Shown piece after piece: positions 16,352 through 24,864 of a DNA stretch of 39,942 bases. This stretch comes from RECO01 sp050485385 (lineage in GTDB: Bacteria > Pseudomonadota > Alphaproteobacteria > Geminicoccales > Geminicoccaceae): the NCBI GenBank assembly GCA_050485385.1, contig JBJHBG010000035.1, positions 1-39,942 of the forward strand. Reading direction: 5' to 3'. Under the pieces are notes generated by a model. The model was not told where the DNA came from and did no database searches. It saw nothing but the letters and a program-made list of their open reading frames with translations. Position 1 is the first letter of the stretch. Each line of letters opens with the position of its first letter. Made by a program: the position numbers and the translations under genes.

Positions 16352-16456
16352 GATATGGGGACCAAGCTGGCGCAAAGGCGCCGTCGGGCGTGACAGGATC
16401 GGTAGCCGGGCCGAGGTCGGCGGTGCCGGCGCCGCGCTGCTCGCAGGCGGCCAAGT

Positions 16457-16477
16457 GCCGACGGCAGCGCCGTCGGC
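16457..16477. terminator. Strong hairpin between the convergent nuclease-like and hyuB genes
   Basis: A perfect 9-bp stem, GCCGACGGC (16457-16465) and GCCGTCGGC (16469-16477), with a 3-base loop. It lies 55 bp beyond the hyuB stop and about 200 bp after the plus-strand gene. No T-run occurs on either side, which is common in high-GC genomes. A bidirectional terminator is likely from position. Confidence 0.45.
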
Positions 16478-16531
16478 TGGGGGGTGCGGGGGGCGAAAGG
16501 CCCCCTGCCCCTTCCCTTTCTTCCCCCTACC

Positions 16532-18145
16532 TCAGTCTGCGAGGCCCGTCTTGCGGTCGCGTTCGGTCAGGGCCGGGGGGCGGTCGGTGGGGTTGCCCCA
16601 GCCGCCGCCGCCGGGGGTTTGCACGATCAGGCGTTCGTCGCCGTCGAGTTTTTGGAAGCCTTTACCTTTGAGGGTGCGGCCTTTGGAGGTGGTGAGGGAG
16701 CCGGCAGCGCCGTTGGTGCCGCCTTGGGCGCCGCGGGGCGGGAAGTGGATGCGGTCGAAGGCGGCGAGGAGTTCGAAGGGGAGGCCTTCGGTGTTCTCGA
16801 CCTCGATGATCTGGCCGTGGCCGCCGCGGTGGGTGCCGTTGCCACCGGAATTGGGGCGGAGTTCCTTACGCCAGAAGAGCAAGGGGGTCATGGCTTCGAC
16901 GATCTCGACGGGGGTGCCCTTGACGCCGGAGGGGTAGGCCGTGGCGTTGAGGCCGTCGCGGATGGGCCTGGCGCCGGTGCCGCCGTTGCTGGTGACGGTG
17001 ATGGCGAAGCCGTAGCGGTTGTCGCCGGTACCGGCGCGGGGGCCGCGGAAGGTCATGTTCCAGAGGCAACTGGTGCCCTCGGCGGGGCAGCGCTCGGGCA
17101 CGGCTTGGCGGAGGCAGCCGAAGACGACGTCGGGGAGCATCTGGCCGACGATGTGGCGGGAGGAGACGGGTGCTGGGTAGAGGGCGTTGAGGATCGTGCC
17201 GGGTGGGGCGGTGACCTCGAAGCAGCCGAGGGAGCCGGCGTTGTTGGGGACGCGCGGGCTGAGGCCGCACATGAGGCCGAAGCAGGTGTAGGCGGTGGTG
17301 TAGGCCAAGGGCACGTTGATGCCGCGGGCGGCCTGGGGCGAGGTGCCGTCGAAGTCGACCGTGACGCCTTCCGGCGCGACGGTGACGGCGCCGACGAGAT
17401 CGATGGGGCTGTCGTAGCCGTCGATGGTCATGGCGTAGCGGTAGGTGCCGGCGGGGACCTTGGCCAGTTCCTTCAGCACCGCCGCGCGCGAGGTCTCGAC
17501 GATGTGGCGGCCGATCGCCTCGAGATCGGTGAGGCCGAATTCGCGCATGGTCTCCTGGAGGCGGGTGACGCCGATGTCGTTGCAGGCGACGAGCGAGTAG
17601 ATGTCGCCTTCCATCTCGACCGGCAGGCGCGAGTTCGCCTTGCAGATGTCGATCAGGGTGCGGTTGACGGTGCCGGCGTCGACGACCTTGAGGAAGGGCA
17701 GCGAGATGCCCTCCATGTAGACGTCGGTGGCGTCGGGGCCGAAGCCGATGCCGCCGATGTCGGTGAGGTGCGAGGTGCAGGAGAAGTAGCCGACGAGCTT
17801 GCCGTCGAGAAAGGCGGGCGTGGTGACGACGAAGTCGTTCAGGTGGCCCGTGCCCTTCCAGGGATCGTTGGTGATGTAGGCGTCGCCCTCGGCCATGGTT
17901 TCGGGCGGGAAGGCTTCGAGGAAGTGCTTGACGCTCTCGGCCATGGAGTTGACGTGGCCGGGGGTGCCGGTAACGGCCTGCGCGAGCATGCGGCCTTGGA
18001 CGTCGAACACGCCGGCGGAGAGGTCGCCCGCCTCGCGGACGATCGTGGAGAAGGCCGTCCGCAAGAGGACCTGCGCCTGTTCTTCGACCACGGAGACGAG
18101 GCGGTCCCAGATGATCTGCCGTTCGACGACGCCGAGTTCGGTCAT
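16532..18145 (-). CDS. hyuB: Hydantoinase B / oxoprolinase family protein
   Basis: A 537-residue HyuB subunit, which with HyuA performs ATP-dependent hydrolysis of hydantoins, N-methylhydantoin, 5-oxoproline or related cyclic amides in the cytoplasm. Family features include FSTIVREAGDLSAGVFD (about 31-47), PGHVNSM, YITNDPWKGTGHLND (about 90-104), and the glycine-rich C-terminal stretch SNGGTGARP followed by NSGGNGTHRGGHGQ. Length is within the normal 510-580 range. The start ATG 18145 is 12 bp after the hyuA stop and is preceded by GAGGGAG. It converges on the toxin island. The true substrate cannot be told from sequence; the nearby racemase-like gene fits a hydantoin or carbamoyl compound. 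Confidence 0.93.
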   Translation of the reverse strand: MTELGVVERQIIWDRLVSVVEEQAQVLLRTAFSTIVREAGDLSAGVFDVQGRMLAQAVTGTPGHVNSMAESVKHFLEAFPPETMAEGDAYITNDPWKGTGHLNDFVVTTPAFLDGKLVGYFSCTSHLTDIGGIGFGPDATDVYMEGISLPFLKVVDAGTVNRTLIDICKANSRLPVEMEGDIYSLVACNDIGVTRLQETMREFGLTDLEAIGRHIVETSRAAVLKELAKVPAGTYRYAMTIDGYDSPIDLVGAVTVAPEGVTVDFDGTSPQAARGINVPLAYTTAYTCFGLMCGLSPRVPNNAGSLGCFEVTAPPGTILNALYPAPVSSRHIVGQMLPDVVFGCLRQAVPERCPAEGTSCLWNMTFRGPRAGTGDNRYGFAITVTSNGGTGARPIRDGLNATAYPSGVKGTPVEIVEAMTPLLFWRKELRPNSGGNGTHRGGHGQIIEVENTEGLPFELLAAFDRIHFPPRGAQGGTNGAAGSLTTSKGRTLKGKGFQKLDGDERLIVQTPGGGGWGNPTDRPPALTERDRKTGLAD

Positions 18146-18157
18146 GGCTTCGCTCCC

Positions 18158-20218
18158 TCAGCCTTGCTTGTCGAGGACCAGGTGGCGCGCACCGTCGAGG
18201 CTGACCCGCCAGCCGGCGCCGACGACGGTGGTGGTGGTGGCTTCCTCGACGAGGCAGGGGCCTTCGACCGCGGCACCTGGGGTGAAGTCCGAGCGCCGGT
18301 AGACGGGGACGGTGGCGACCGCGTCCGCAAGCGCGAGGCGGCGCTCGCCGATGGGGTTTGGTGGGGCGGCGTCGTCGGTTGTGGCGGTGGGCTCGGGCGG
18401 CGGGACGGCGGTGGCCTTGGTGACCGACCAGGTGAGGACTTCGATGGCGCCGTCGGGGATGGTGCGGGCGAAGAGCTTGGCGTAGGCCGCCTCGAAGTTT
18501 TGGCGGAGGAGGGCCGCGTCCTCGGGGGTGAAGGGGCGGTCGGGCAGGGGTACGGCGACCTCGTGGCCCTGGCCCACATAGCGCATGTAGGCGAGGCGCG
18601 TGGTGGTGAGCCGCGCATCGCCGGCACCCTTGCGGACGACGTCTTCCGCCTCCTCGCTCATGCGGGTGACGAGGTCGTTGGCGGTGGCGGCGTCGAACGG
18701 GTCGAGGCGCATGTAGTGCGAGCGCAGCACCTCGTAGCCGATGGGGGCGAGGAGGAAGCCGATGGCCGAGCCGACGCCCGCATCGGCCGGGACCACGACG
18801 CGGCGGATGGTGAGCTTGTCGGCGACGCGGACGGCGTGGACGGGGGCGGCACCGCCGAAGGCGATCATGGTGTAGCCACCGACGTCGACGCCGCTTTCGA
18901 CGGCGTGGACGCGGCTGGCATTGGCCATGTTCTCGTCGACGATCTCGCAGACGGCACGGGCGGAGCCCAGCGCGTCGAGGCCGAGCTTGGTGCCGACGCC
19001 CTGGACGAGCGCGCGTTCGGTGGCGGCCACATCGAGCTGCATGCGGCCGCCCGCGAAGGTGGTCGGATCGAAGCGGCCAAGCGCGAGGTCGGCGTCGGTG
19101 ACGGTCGGCTCGGTGCCGCCCCGGCCGTAGGCAACGGGGCCGGGCTCGGCGCCGGCGCTGTCCGGGCCGACCGTGACGCGCATGAGGTCGTCGACGCGGG
19201 CGATGGAGCCGCCGCCGGCGCCGATCTCGACCATCTCGATGACGGGGATGCGGACCGGGAAGCCCGAGCCCTTCATGAAACGGGCGGAGCGGTCGACCTC
19301 GAAGGTGCGGGCGGCGTGCGGCTGGAAGCGGTCGATCAGGCAGATCTTGGCGGTGGTGCCGCCCATGTCGAAGCTGAGCACGTGCGGGCGGTCGATCTCG
19401 CGCGCCAAGTGGGCGGCGAGGATGGCGCCGCCGGCGGGGCCGCTTTCGACCAGGCGGATGGGAAAGCGGCGTGCGGTCTCGATGGTGGTGAGGCCGCCGC
19501 CGGAGGTCATCAGGTAGACCGGGCAGGCGAAGCCGCGCTCGGCGAGTGCGGTCTCCAATCGGCCGAGATAGCCGGCCATCAGGGGCTGGACGTAGGCATT
19601 GGCGACCGTGGTCGAGACGCGCTCGTACTCGCGAATTTCGGGGCAGACCTCGGCCGAGAGGCTGACCGGCACGCCGGGCAGTTCGTCCGCCAGGATGGCG
19701 CGGGTCCGCTCCTCGTGCGCCGGTGCCGCATAGGCGTGCATGAACGAGACGGCGACGCTCTCGACCTCGGCCGCCTTCAACGGACCGGCAACCCGCCGCA
19801 CCGCGTCCTCGTCGAGGGCGAGGCGGACCCGGCCCCGGGCGTCGACGCGCTCGGGCACGGTGAAGCGCAAGGGGCGCGGCACCAGGGGGGCGGGCTTGAC
19901 CAGGAACACGTCGTACTGGTCGAAGCGGCCCTCGTCGGCGATCTCCAAGGTGTCGCGGAAGCCCTCGGTGGCGATCAGCGCCGTCTTGGCACCCTTGCGC
20001 TCGATGATGGCGTTGGTGGCGAGCGTGGTGCCGTGGACGATCAAGCCCACGTCGCCGGCCCGCTTGCCAGTCGCCGCCAAAAGCTCGGCCAAGCCGTCCA
20101 GCACCGCGCGCTCGGGGGCTTCGGGCGTCGTCAGCACCTTGGCCGCGCTCCGCCTGCCGGCATCGTCCAGCACCAGGTCGGTGAAGGTGCCGCCGATGTC
20201 GATGCCGATACGAATCAT
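18158..20218 (-). CDS. hyuA: Hydantoinase A / oxoprolinase family protein
   Basis: A 686-residue HyuA subunit with the ASKHA-type ATPase fold. The N-terminal phosphate-1 loop is IGIDIGGTFTD (4-14), and the acetate-kinase-like second nucleotide motif is FDMGGTTAKICLID (about 284-297). Downstream, GAGGGSIARVD and IAFGGAAPVHAV complete the family pattern. I chose ATG 20218 because it places IGIDIGG at the N-terminus and follows a strong AGGAGG; an upstream in-frame ATG would add 22 unrelated residues. It is the first gene of the hyuA-hyuB operon and diverges from the NHL-repeat gene, with 110 bp between them. Confidence 0.93.
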   Translation of the reverse strand: MIRIGIDIGGTFTDLVLDDAGRRSAAKVLTTPEAPERAVLDGLAELLAATGKRAGDVGLIVHGTTLATNAIIERKGAKTALIATEGFRDTLEIADEGRFDQYDVFLVKPAPLVPRPLRFTVPERVDARGRVRLALDEDAVRRVAGPLKAAEVESVAVSFMHAYAAPAHEERTRAILADELPGVPVSLSAEVCPEIREYERVSTTVANAYVQPLMAGYLGRLETALAERGFACPVYLMTSGGGLTTIETARRFPIRLVESGPAGGAILAAHLAREIDRPHVLSFDMGGTTAKICLIDRFQPHAARTFEVDRSARFMKGSGFPVRIPVIEMVEIGAGGGSIARVDDLMRVTVGPDSAGAEPGPVAYGRGGTEPTVTDADLALGRFDPTTFAGGRMQLDVAATERALVQGVGTKLGLDALGSARAVCEIVDENMANASRVHAVESGVDVGGYTMIAFGGAAPVHAVRVADKLTIRRVVVPADAGVGSAIGFLLAPIGYEVLRSHYMRLDPFDAATANDLVTRMSEEAEDVVRKGAGDARLTTTRLAYMRYVGQGHEVAVPLPDRPFTPEDAALLRQNFEAAYAKLFARTIPDGAIEVLTWSVTKATAVPPPEPTATTDDAAPPNPIGERRLALADAVATVPVYRRSDFTPGAAVEGPCLVEEATTTTVVGAGWRVSLDGARHLVLDKQG

Positions 20219-20248
20219 GGGTAAACCGATCCTCCTGGGGCTTGGGCG

Positions 20249-20276
20249 TTTGGGGTGTAGCACGGCCCGTGCCAAA
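20249..20276. promoter_or_regulatory. Inverted repeat in the hyuA / NHL-protein divergent promoter region
   Basis: GCACGG (20260-20265) and CCGTGC (20267-20272) form a dyad with one central base, flanked by the looser outer arms TTTGG (20249-20253) and CCAAA (20272-20276). Lying about 40 bp from the hyuA start and 55 bp from the other start, it is a candidate operator for coordinated control. No regulator gene is adjacent. Confidence 0.35.
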
Positions 20277-20328
20277 AGACCCATCGGGGAACGGGCAGGC
20301 GCCCATGCCCATCTGCAAGCGAGGACGC

Positions 20329-21177
20329 ATGACTTCTTGGCAGGCGAACGAGACCAGCACCGTGCGGCTGGGCAAGCGCGATTACGCGGTGGACCACGAT
20401 TGGGCGGGGCTGGATCAGGCCGGCGTGGCAGGCCCGATCAGCGAGATTGCGTGGTCGGGCGAGCACCTTTGGGTGCTGCAACGTGCCGATCCGCCGCTCT
20501 TGGTGTTCGACCGCGACGGCCGCCAAATGGCGGCGCACGCCACGGGTGCCATCCAGGACGGCCACGGACTGGCCCCGGACGGTGCGGGCGGCGTGCTCGC
20601 CGTCGACCGCGACGCCCACCAGGTGCTGCGCCTTGCGGCAGACGGAGCACTCGCGGCGCAGTGGGGCACGCGGCACCGGCCCCGCTGGGCGGAGCCCTTC
20701 AACCATCCGACCAGCGCCGCTTTCGCCCCGGACGGCAGCCTCTGGGTCGCCGACGGCTACGGCAATGCGCGGGTCCACCGCTTCGCCGCCGACGGCAGCC
20801 TCGCCCTCTCCTTCGGCGAGTTGGGCGAAGGTCCCGGCCAGTTCCGCTGTCCGCATGCCGTAGCCGTCGCGGCCGACGGGCGCGTCGTCGTCGCCGACCG
20901 CGACAACGACCGGGTGCAGGTGTTCACGGCCACGGGCGAGGTTCTGGCGATCTGGGGTGGCTTCGCCCGGCCGATGGCCGTCGCGATCGGCCCTGACGGC
21001 TGGGTCTACGTCACCGACCAGGTGCCGAGCCTGCACCGCATCGCGCTCGACGGCACGAGCCGCAGCCGCGCCCGACCGGCGCGGAACCTGCCGCACGGCT
21101 TGGCCATCGCCGGGGACGGCACGATCTATCTGGCGGAGATGAACCCGCGCTCGCTGGTGCGCATGCGGCCGATTTAG
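20329..21177 (+). CDS. NHL-repeat beta-propeller protein
   Basis: A 282-residue protein with repeated blades of the form 'PDGSLWVADGYGNARVHRF', 'DGRVVVADRDNDRVQVF' and 'DGWVYVTDQ', indicating a six-bladed NHL propeller similar to the SMP-30/gluconolactonase and peptidyl-alpha-hydroxyglycine amidating lyase groups. No signal peptide is visible, so it is probably cytoplasmic. The ATG at 20329 follows GCGAGGAC; an in-frame upstream start would only add a non-conserved tail. It is divergent from hyuA and overlaps the epimerase gene tail-to-tail by four bases. Catalytic residues could not be assigned; it may be a lactonase or lyase in the ring-opening pathway, which is inference. Confidence 0.85.
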   Translation: MTSWQANETSTVRLGKRDYAVDHDWAGLDQAGVAGPISEIAWSGEHLWVLQRADPPLLVFDRDGRQMAAHATGAIQDGHGLAPDGAGGVLAVDRDAHQVLRLAADGALAAQWGTRHRPRWAEPFNHPTSAAFAPDGSLWVADGYGNARVHRFAADGSLALSFGELGEGPGQFRCPHAVAVAADGRVVVADRDNDRVQVFTATGEVLAIWGGFARPMAVAIGPDGWVYVTDQVPSLHRIALDGTSRSRARPARNLPHGLAIAGDGTIYLAEMNPRSLVRMRPI

Positions 21178-22160
21178 TCGGCCAATGCCGCCGGATGCGC
21201 GGCGAGCCAAGCCGTGTAGTCGGCAAGCGCCCGTGCCATGTCGTAGGCGGCGGCGAAGCCGGTCCAACGGGCGAGCGCCGTAACGTCGAGGGATGCCCGA
21301 TCCCGCGGTAGGTAGACGTCGACATTGGGCGTCTCGCCCGGCTCGGCCACGCGGCAGACGAAGCCCGGCCAATGCGCGGCGAGCGCTTCGCCCCACGCCA
21401 GCGCCGTGAAGCCGGCGTTGGAGCCGAGGTTGAGCAGCCGCGGCGCCGCGTCGGGCAGGGCCAATAGCGCGTCGAGACCGGCGGCAACGTCACGGACGTA
21501 GATCCAGTCGCGGTGATGCGGGCGGGGCAAGAGCGCCGGCTCGCCCCGAGCCGCCAACCGGCAGAGCTGGAAGAGCGGGCTCAGGGTGTCGCGCACGCCC
21601 GTGGCGCGCTCCCACGGCCCGAAGACGCTGCCCAGCCGGGCGATCCGCACGTCGACGCCGTAGAGGCCGCCGAGCCTGAGTGCCACCCGCTCGGCCGCGA
21701 ACTTGGTGATCTCGTAGAGCGACACGGGATCGCTCGGCAGGTCCTCCGTCAGCGGCTCGCCGCGGAACATCGTCCGGCCGTAGGCGGCGTTCGAACTGGC
21801 GACGACGACACGGCCGACGCCGTGGTCGCGACAGGCCCTGAGCAGGCCGGCCGTGCCGACCACGTTCACCGTGACCACGCCTTCCGGATCCACGGCGTCA
21901 CGCTCGGCGCCTGCGGTGACCGTGGCGGTGTGAATGACGGACCGGACGCGCCCGCGCCCGAAGGCGGCCGCGAGGGCGGCCCGATCCGTCACGTCGGCCT
22001 GCACGGGCGCGAAACGGCCGGGCGCGGCGGCGAGCGCGGCCAATAGCTCCGCCGTCGGCGGCGCGCGGTCGATGCCGAGGACGTGCTCGCCCCGTCCCAC
22101 CAAATGCTCCACCAGAGCCGCACCCACGAACCCGCTCGCTCCGGTCACCGCAATCGTCAC
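21174..22160 (-). CDS. NAD-dependent epimerase/dehydratase (extended SDR)
   Basis: A 328-residue extended SDR. The nucleotide loop is GASGFVG (7-13); Asp31 at the end of beta-2 favours NAD(H). The catalytic set is Ser122/Ser123, Tyr149 and Lys153 (YEITK). The C-terminal substrate domain (RLGSVFGPWERATG, then PRPHHRDWIYVRDVA) resembles UDP-glucose 4-epimerase and the D-erythronate or uronate dehydrogenase branch. It is alone on the minus strand, converging with the NHL gene (4-bp overlap) and divergent from the racemase-like gene (86 bp apart). A sugar or sugar-acid substrate is likely; the exact reaction is unknown. Confidence 0.87.
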   Translation of the reverse strand: MTIAVTGASGFVGAALVEHLVGRGEHVLGIDRAPPTAELLAALAAAPGRFAPVQADVTDRAALAAAFGRGRVRSVIHTATVTAGAERDAVDPEGVVTVNVVGTAGLLRACRDHGVGRVVVASSNAAYGRTMFRGEPLTEDLPSDPVSLYEITKFAAERVALRLGGLYGVDVRIARLGSVFGPWERATGVRDTLSPLFQLCRLAARGEPALLPRPHHRDWIYVRDVAAGLDALLALPDAAPRLLNLGSNAGFTALAWGEALAAHWPGFVCRVAEPGETPNVDVYLPRDRASLDVTALARWTGFAAAYDMARALADYTAWLAAHPAALAD

Positions 22161-22246
22161 GCACCGCTCCTCCGCTGGACGATTGCCACCATGGCACGAG
22201 CCTGCTTGATCGGAAACGTCGCTCGCCCTCGCTGGAGCCCGGTCCC

Positions 22247-22990
22247 GTGCGCCTCATGGTCCTCAATCCGAATACCTCGCCCGGCATCACCGCCCGGCTC
22301 ATGGGGGCCGCCGAGGCGGCCGCCGCACCCGACACCGCGTTGGAGGGGCTGACGGCGCCGCGCGGCGTCCCCTACATCGCCACTCGTGCGGAGGCTGCCA
22401 TCGGTGCCGCCGTGGCGCTGGAGATGCTGGCCGAGCACGTCGAGCGGTTCGACGCCGCCGTCATCGCCGCGTTCGGCGATCCGGGGCTCGGCGGGGCGCG
22501 CGAGCTGTTCGACCAGCCCGTGGTGGGCCTCGCCGAAGCCGGCATGCTGACGGCCTGCATGCTGGGCGGGCGCTTCGCCATCGTCAGCTTCGCCCGGTCG
22601 TTGGAGCCGTGGTACGCCGAGTGCGTTGCCTGGCACGGCCTCGGTGAGCGCTGCTGCGCCATCCGCTGCCTGGAAACCGGCTTCACCTCCATCGACGACG
22701 TGCAGGAGGAACACCGCGACCTCTTGATCGACCTCGCCGAGCGGGCGGTGGTGGAGAACGGCGCCGATGTCGTCGTGCTGGCCGGCGCCCCGCTCGCGGG
22801 CCTCGCCGATCAGGTGCGCGATTACCTGTCGGTGCCGGCGGTCGACTGCATGGCGGCGGCGGTGAAGCAGGCGGAACTCCTGGTGGCCCTCGCCCCCCGC
22901 AAGGCCGTCGCCGGCAGCTTCCGCCGCCCGGCGGCCAAGCCCTCCACCGGCCTGCCCCGCTCCCTGGCCAACCGCCTCGGCCACAGGTGA
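22247..22990 (+). CDS. Hydantoin-racemase-like Asp/Glu racemase superfamily protein lacking both catalytic cysteines
   Basis: A 247-residue protein of the HyuE/Asp-Glu racemase type: LNPNTSPGIT at the N-terminus, AAFGDPGLGGARE at 74-86 and PVVGLAEAG at 91-99. In hydantoin racemases the two acid/base cysteines lie in CFGDPGL and LGCAGM; here the first is Ala75 and the second region reads LAGAPLAG (Gly180 by alignment). The racemase mechanism is therefore unlikely in its usual form. The start is GTG 22247, with CTGGAG upstream; ATG 22256 is an alternative that loses the first three residues. It is near hyuAB, so a role in cyclic amide metabolism (isomerase, decarboxylase or lyase) is plausible. 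Confidence 0.8.
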   Translation: MRLMVLNPNTSPGITARLMGAAEAAAAPDTALEGLTAPRGVPYIATRAEAAIGAAVALEMLAEHVERFDAAVIAAFGDPGLGGARELFDQPVVGLAEAGMLTACMLGGRFAIVSFARSLEPWYAECVAWHGLGERCCAIRCLETGFTSIDDVQEEHRDLLIDLAERAVVENGADVVVLAGAPLAGLADQVRDYLSVPAVDCMAAAVKQAELLVALAPRKAVAGSFRRPAAKPSTGLPRSLANRLGHR

Positions 22991-23061
22991 GGCGCCGGCG
23001 CGCGTTGACCCGTTACCGAGGCCTCGATACTCCCCGGTAGAACGAACGGGGAGGTTCGAAC

Positions 23062-24774
23062 ATGTTCAACGTGCGCCTGGATGCGCTCGTCCACGCCTAT
23101 CGCCATGGCCGCCTCGACCGCCGGAGCTTTCTGGAACGGGCCACCGCCGCCGGTGTGACGCTCGGCGTCGCCACCAGCCTCGCTGCGATCCACGGCGGCA
23201 CGGCGTTCGCCACCTCGTCGCGCGAGGTCGACGCGGTCGACGACGCCTACGACGTGATCGTCGTCGGCGCCGGCTCGGCTGGGGCTGCCCTCGCCTACCG
23301 GCTCGCCACGACGACCGACGCGCGGGTCCTGGTGTTGGAGGCAGGCGCGCCGGACGACCTGCCGGAGATCCACGATCCGCGCGCCTGGGGTGCCGTGTTG
23401 GCCACGCCTGCCACCAAATGGTTCGCGACCACGCCGCAGCCGCACACCCTGGACCGCGTCCACAACTGGCCACGGGGCAACGTGCTGGGCGGCACCAGTG
23501 CCCTCAACGCCATGGTTTTTGCGCGCGGCCACGCGAGCGACTTCGACACGTGGGCCTACGCCGGCAATCCGGGCTGGGACCACGCGAGCGTGCTGGAGCA
23601 CTTCAAGGCGTTCGAGGACTACGAGGGCGGCGCCAGTGACTTGCGCGGCGCTGGCGGGCCGTTGCACGTCTCCAAGCCGCAGCCGGGCAAGCGCCATCCG
23701 GGAGCGGAGGCCTTCATGGCCGCTGCCGTGGACCTGGGCTTTCCCGAGACGGCGTCGATCAACGGCCCGACGATGGAGGGCCCGGCCTGGGTCGACCTGA
23801 CCATCAAGGACCAGCGCCGCCAGTCGACCGCCACCGCCTTCCTCAAGCCGGCGATGGAGCGAGCGAACCTCACGGTGCTGACCGACGCTCCGGTAACCGG
23901 CCTCACCTTCGACGGCACCCGCTGCACCGGCGTCACCTACCTGCACGCGGGCGAGCCGCGCACCGTACGGGCCGAGCGGGAGGTGGTCCTCGCGGCCGGT
24001 GCCATCGACAGCCCGCGCCTTCTGCTGCTCTCCGGCGTCGGCCCGGCCGACGAGCTGCGGGGGCTCGACATCGCGCCGGTCGTGGACCTGCCGGGCGTCG
24101 GCCGCAACCTCCAGGACCACGTGCTCGGTGCCGGCCCCAACTACGCGGCGCCGGGATCGATGCCCGTCTCCGAGTACAACCACTCAGAGGTCTACATGTG
24201 GTGGCGCTCGGACGCGCGGCTGGTGGCGCCGGACGTGATCGTCCTCTACGTCAGCGTGCCCTTCGCCACCGACGCCTTCTCGCTCGACGGCGTCGAGCAC
24301 GGCTGGTGCATGCTCTCGGGCCTCGCCCGGCCCTCCAGCCGCGGCACGCTGCGGCTCGCCTCGGCCGCGTTCGACGATCCGCCGATCATCGACCCCAACT
24401 ACCTCGCCACCGAGCAGGACCGCCGGGCCTTCGGCTACGCCACGGAACTCGCCCGCGAGCTGGCGCTGCACTCGGCCTATGCCGACCAGCGCGCCCGCGA
24501 GGTCTTGCCGGGACCGGAGATCGAGGTGGGCACGCCCGCCTGGGACGACTTCGTGCGCAAGTCGGCCCACACCTACTTCCACCCCACCTCGACTTGCGCG
24601 ATGGGGGTCGGCGAGATGGCCGTGGTCGACCCGAGCCTGCGGGTCTACGGCACCGAGGGTCTGCGTGTCGCCGACGCCTCGGTGATGCCGTCGATCACCA
24701 CCAGCAACACCAACGCGCCCTCCATCATGATCGGCTGGAAGGCGGCGGACCTGGTAGGCGCGGCGATGGGGTGA
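23062..24774 (+). CDS. GMC family FAD-dependent oxidoreductase with Tat signal
   Basis: A 570-residue glucose-methanol-choline oxidoreductase. Residues 1-50 carry a twin-arginine motif (Arg20-Arg21 in DRRSFLERA) followed by a hydrophobic region ending at TAFA, so export in folded form to the periplasm is likely. The FAD loop GAGSAG is at 69-74, with the acidic end of beta-2 at VLEAG. PRGNVLGGTSALNAMVFARG and the C-terminal HPTSTCAMG (catalytic His region) and NTNAPSIMIG complete the signature. A GGGGAGG site precedes ATG 23062. Substrates of this group include alcohols, choline and polyethylene glycol; this one is unassigned. The electron acceptor would probably be a periplasmic cytochrome or quinone. 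Confidence 0.9.
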   Translation: MFNVRLDALVHAYRHGRLDRRSFLERATAAGVTLGVATSLAAIHGGTAFATSSREVDAVDDAYDVIVVGAGSAGAALAYRLATTTDARVLVLEAGAPDDLPEIHDPRAWGAVLATPATKWFATTPQPHTLDRVHNWPRGNVLGGTSALNAMVFARGHASDFDTWAYAGNPGWDHASVLEHFKAFEDYEGGASDLRGAGGPLHVSKPQPGKRHPGAEAFMAAAVDLGFPETASINGPTMEGPAWVDLTIKDQRRQSTATAFLKPAMERANLTVLTDAPVTGLTFDGTRCTGVTYLHAGEPRTVRAEREVVLAAGAIDSPRLLLLSGVGPADELRGLDIAPVVDLPGVGRNLQDHVLGAGPNYAAPGSMPVSEYNHSEVYMWWRSDARLVAPDVIVLYVSVPFATDAFSLDGVEHGWCMLSGLARPSSRGTLRLASAAFDDPPIIDPNYLATEQDRRAFGYATELARELALHSAYADQRAREVLPGPEIEVGTPAWDDFVRKSAHTYFHPTSTCAMGVGEMAVVDPSLRVYGTEGLRVADASVMPSITTSNTNAPSIMIGWKAADLVGAAMG

Positions 24775-24864
24775 ACCCGACCCGCCGCCGGTCGAGGGGT
24801 GGACAAGGCGGGGCAGGCGGGTGAGTCTGGTCGGCACCGCAACCACCCCGCCGGGAAGGGGACC

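Larger units (their letters stand above)
16259..16531. other. 273-bp convergent intergenic region rich in palindromes
   Basis: No gene is visible. It contains a perfect 16-bp palindrome (16336-16351, centred on CTCGAG), a small hairpin GGCGC/GCGCC (16369-16373 with 16378-16382), and a strong 9-bp hairpin (16457-16477). This is the right edge of the low-GC island; no direct repeat of the left edge was recognised. Confidence 0.5.

Noticed and set aside
12517..16531. The island as an integrative element or insertion sequence
   Set aside because: No integrase, transposase, tRNA target or matching direct repeats were found at its edges.
18143..18158. A 16-bp identity between the hyuB start region and the YHS-gene start region (27211-27226)
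   Set aside because: It covers only the ribosome site and start codon; the surrounding DNA is unrelated, so it is most likely coincidence.
16484..20224. A 1246-codon open frame on the plus strand opposite hyuB-hyuA
   Set aside because: It is rich in Gly/Asp/Ala/Val/His with no domain and mirrors the opposite strand of two recognisable genes. Long antisense frames are expected at ~70% GC.
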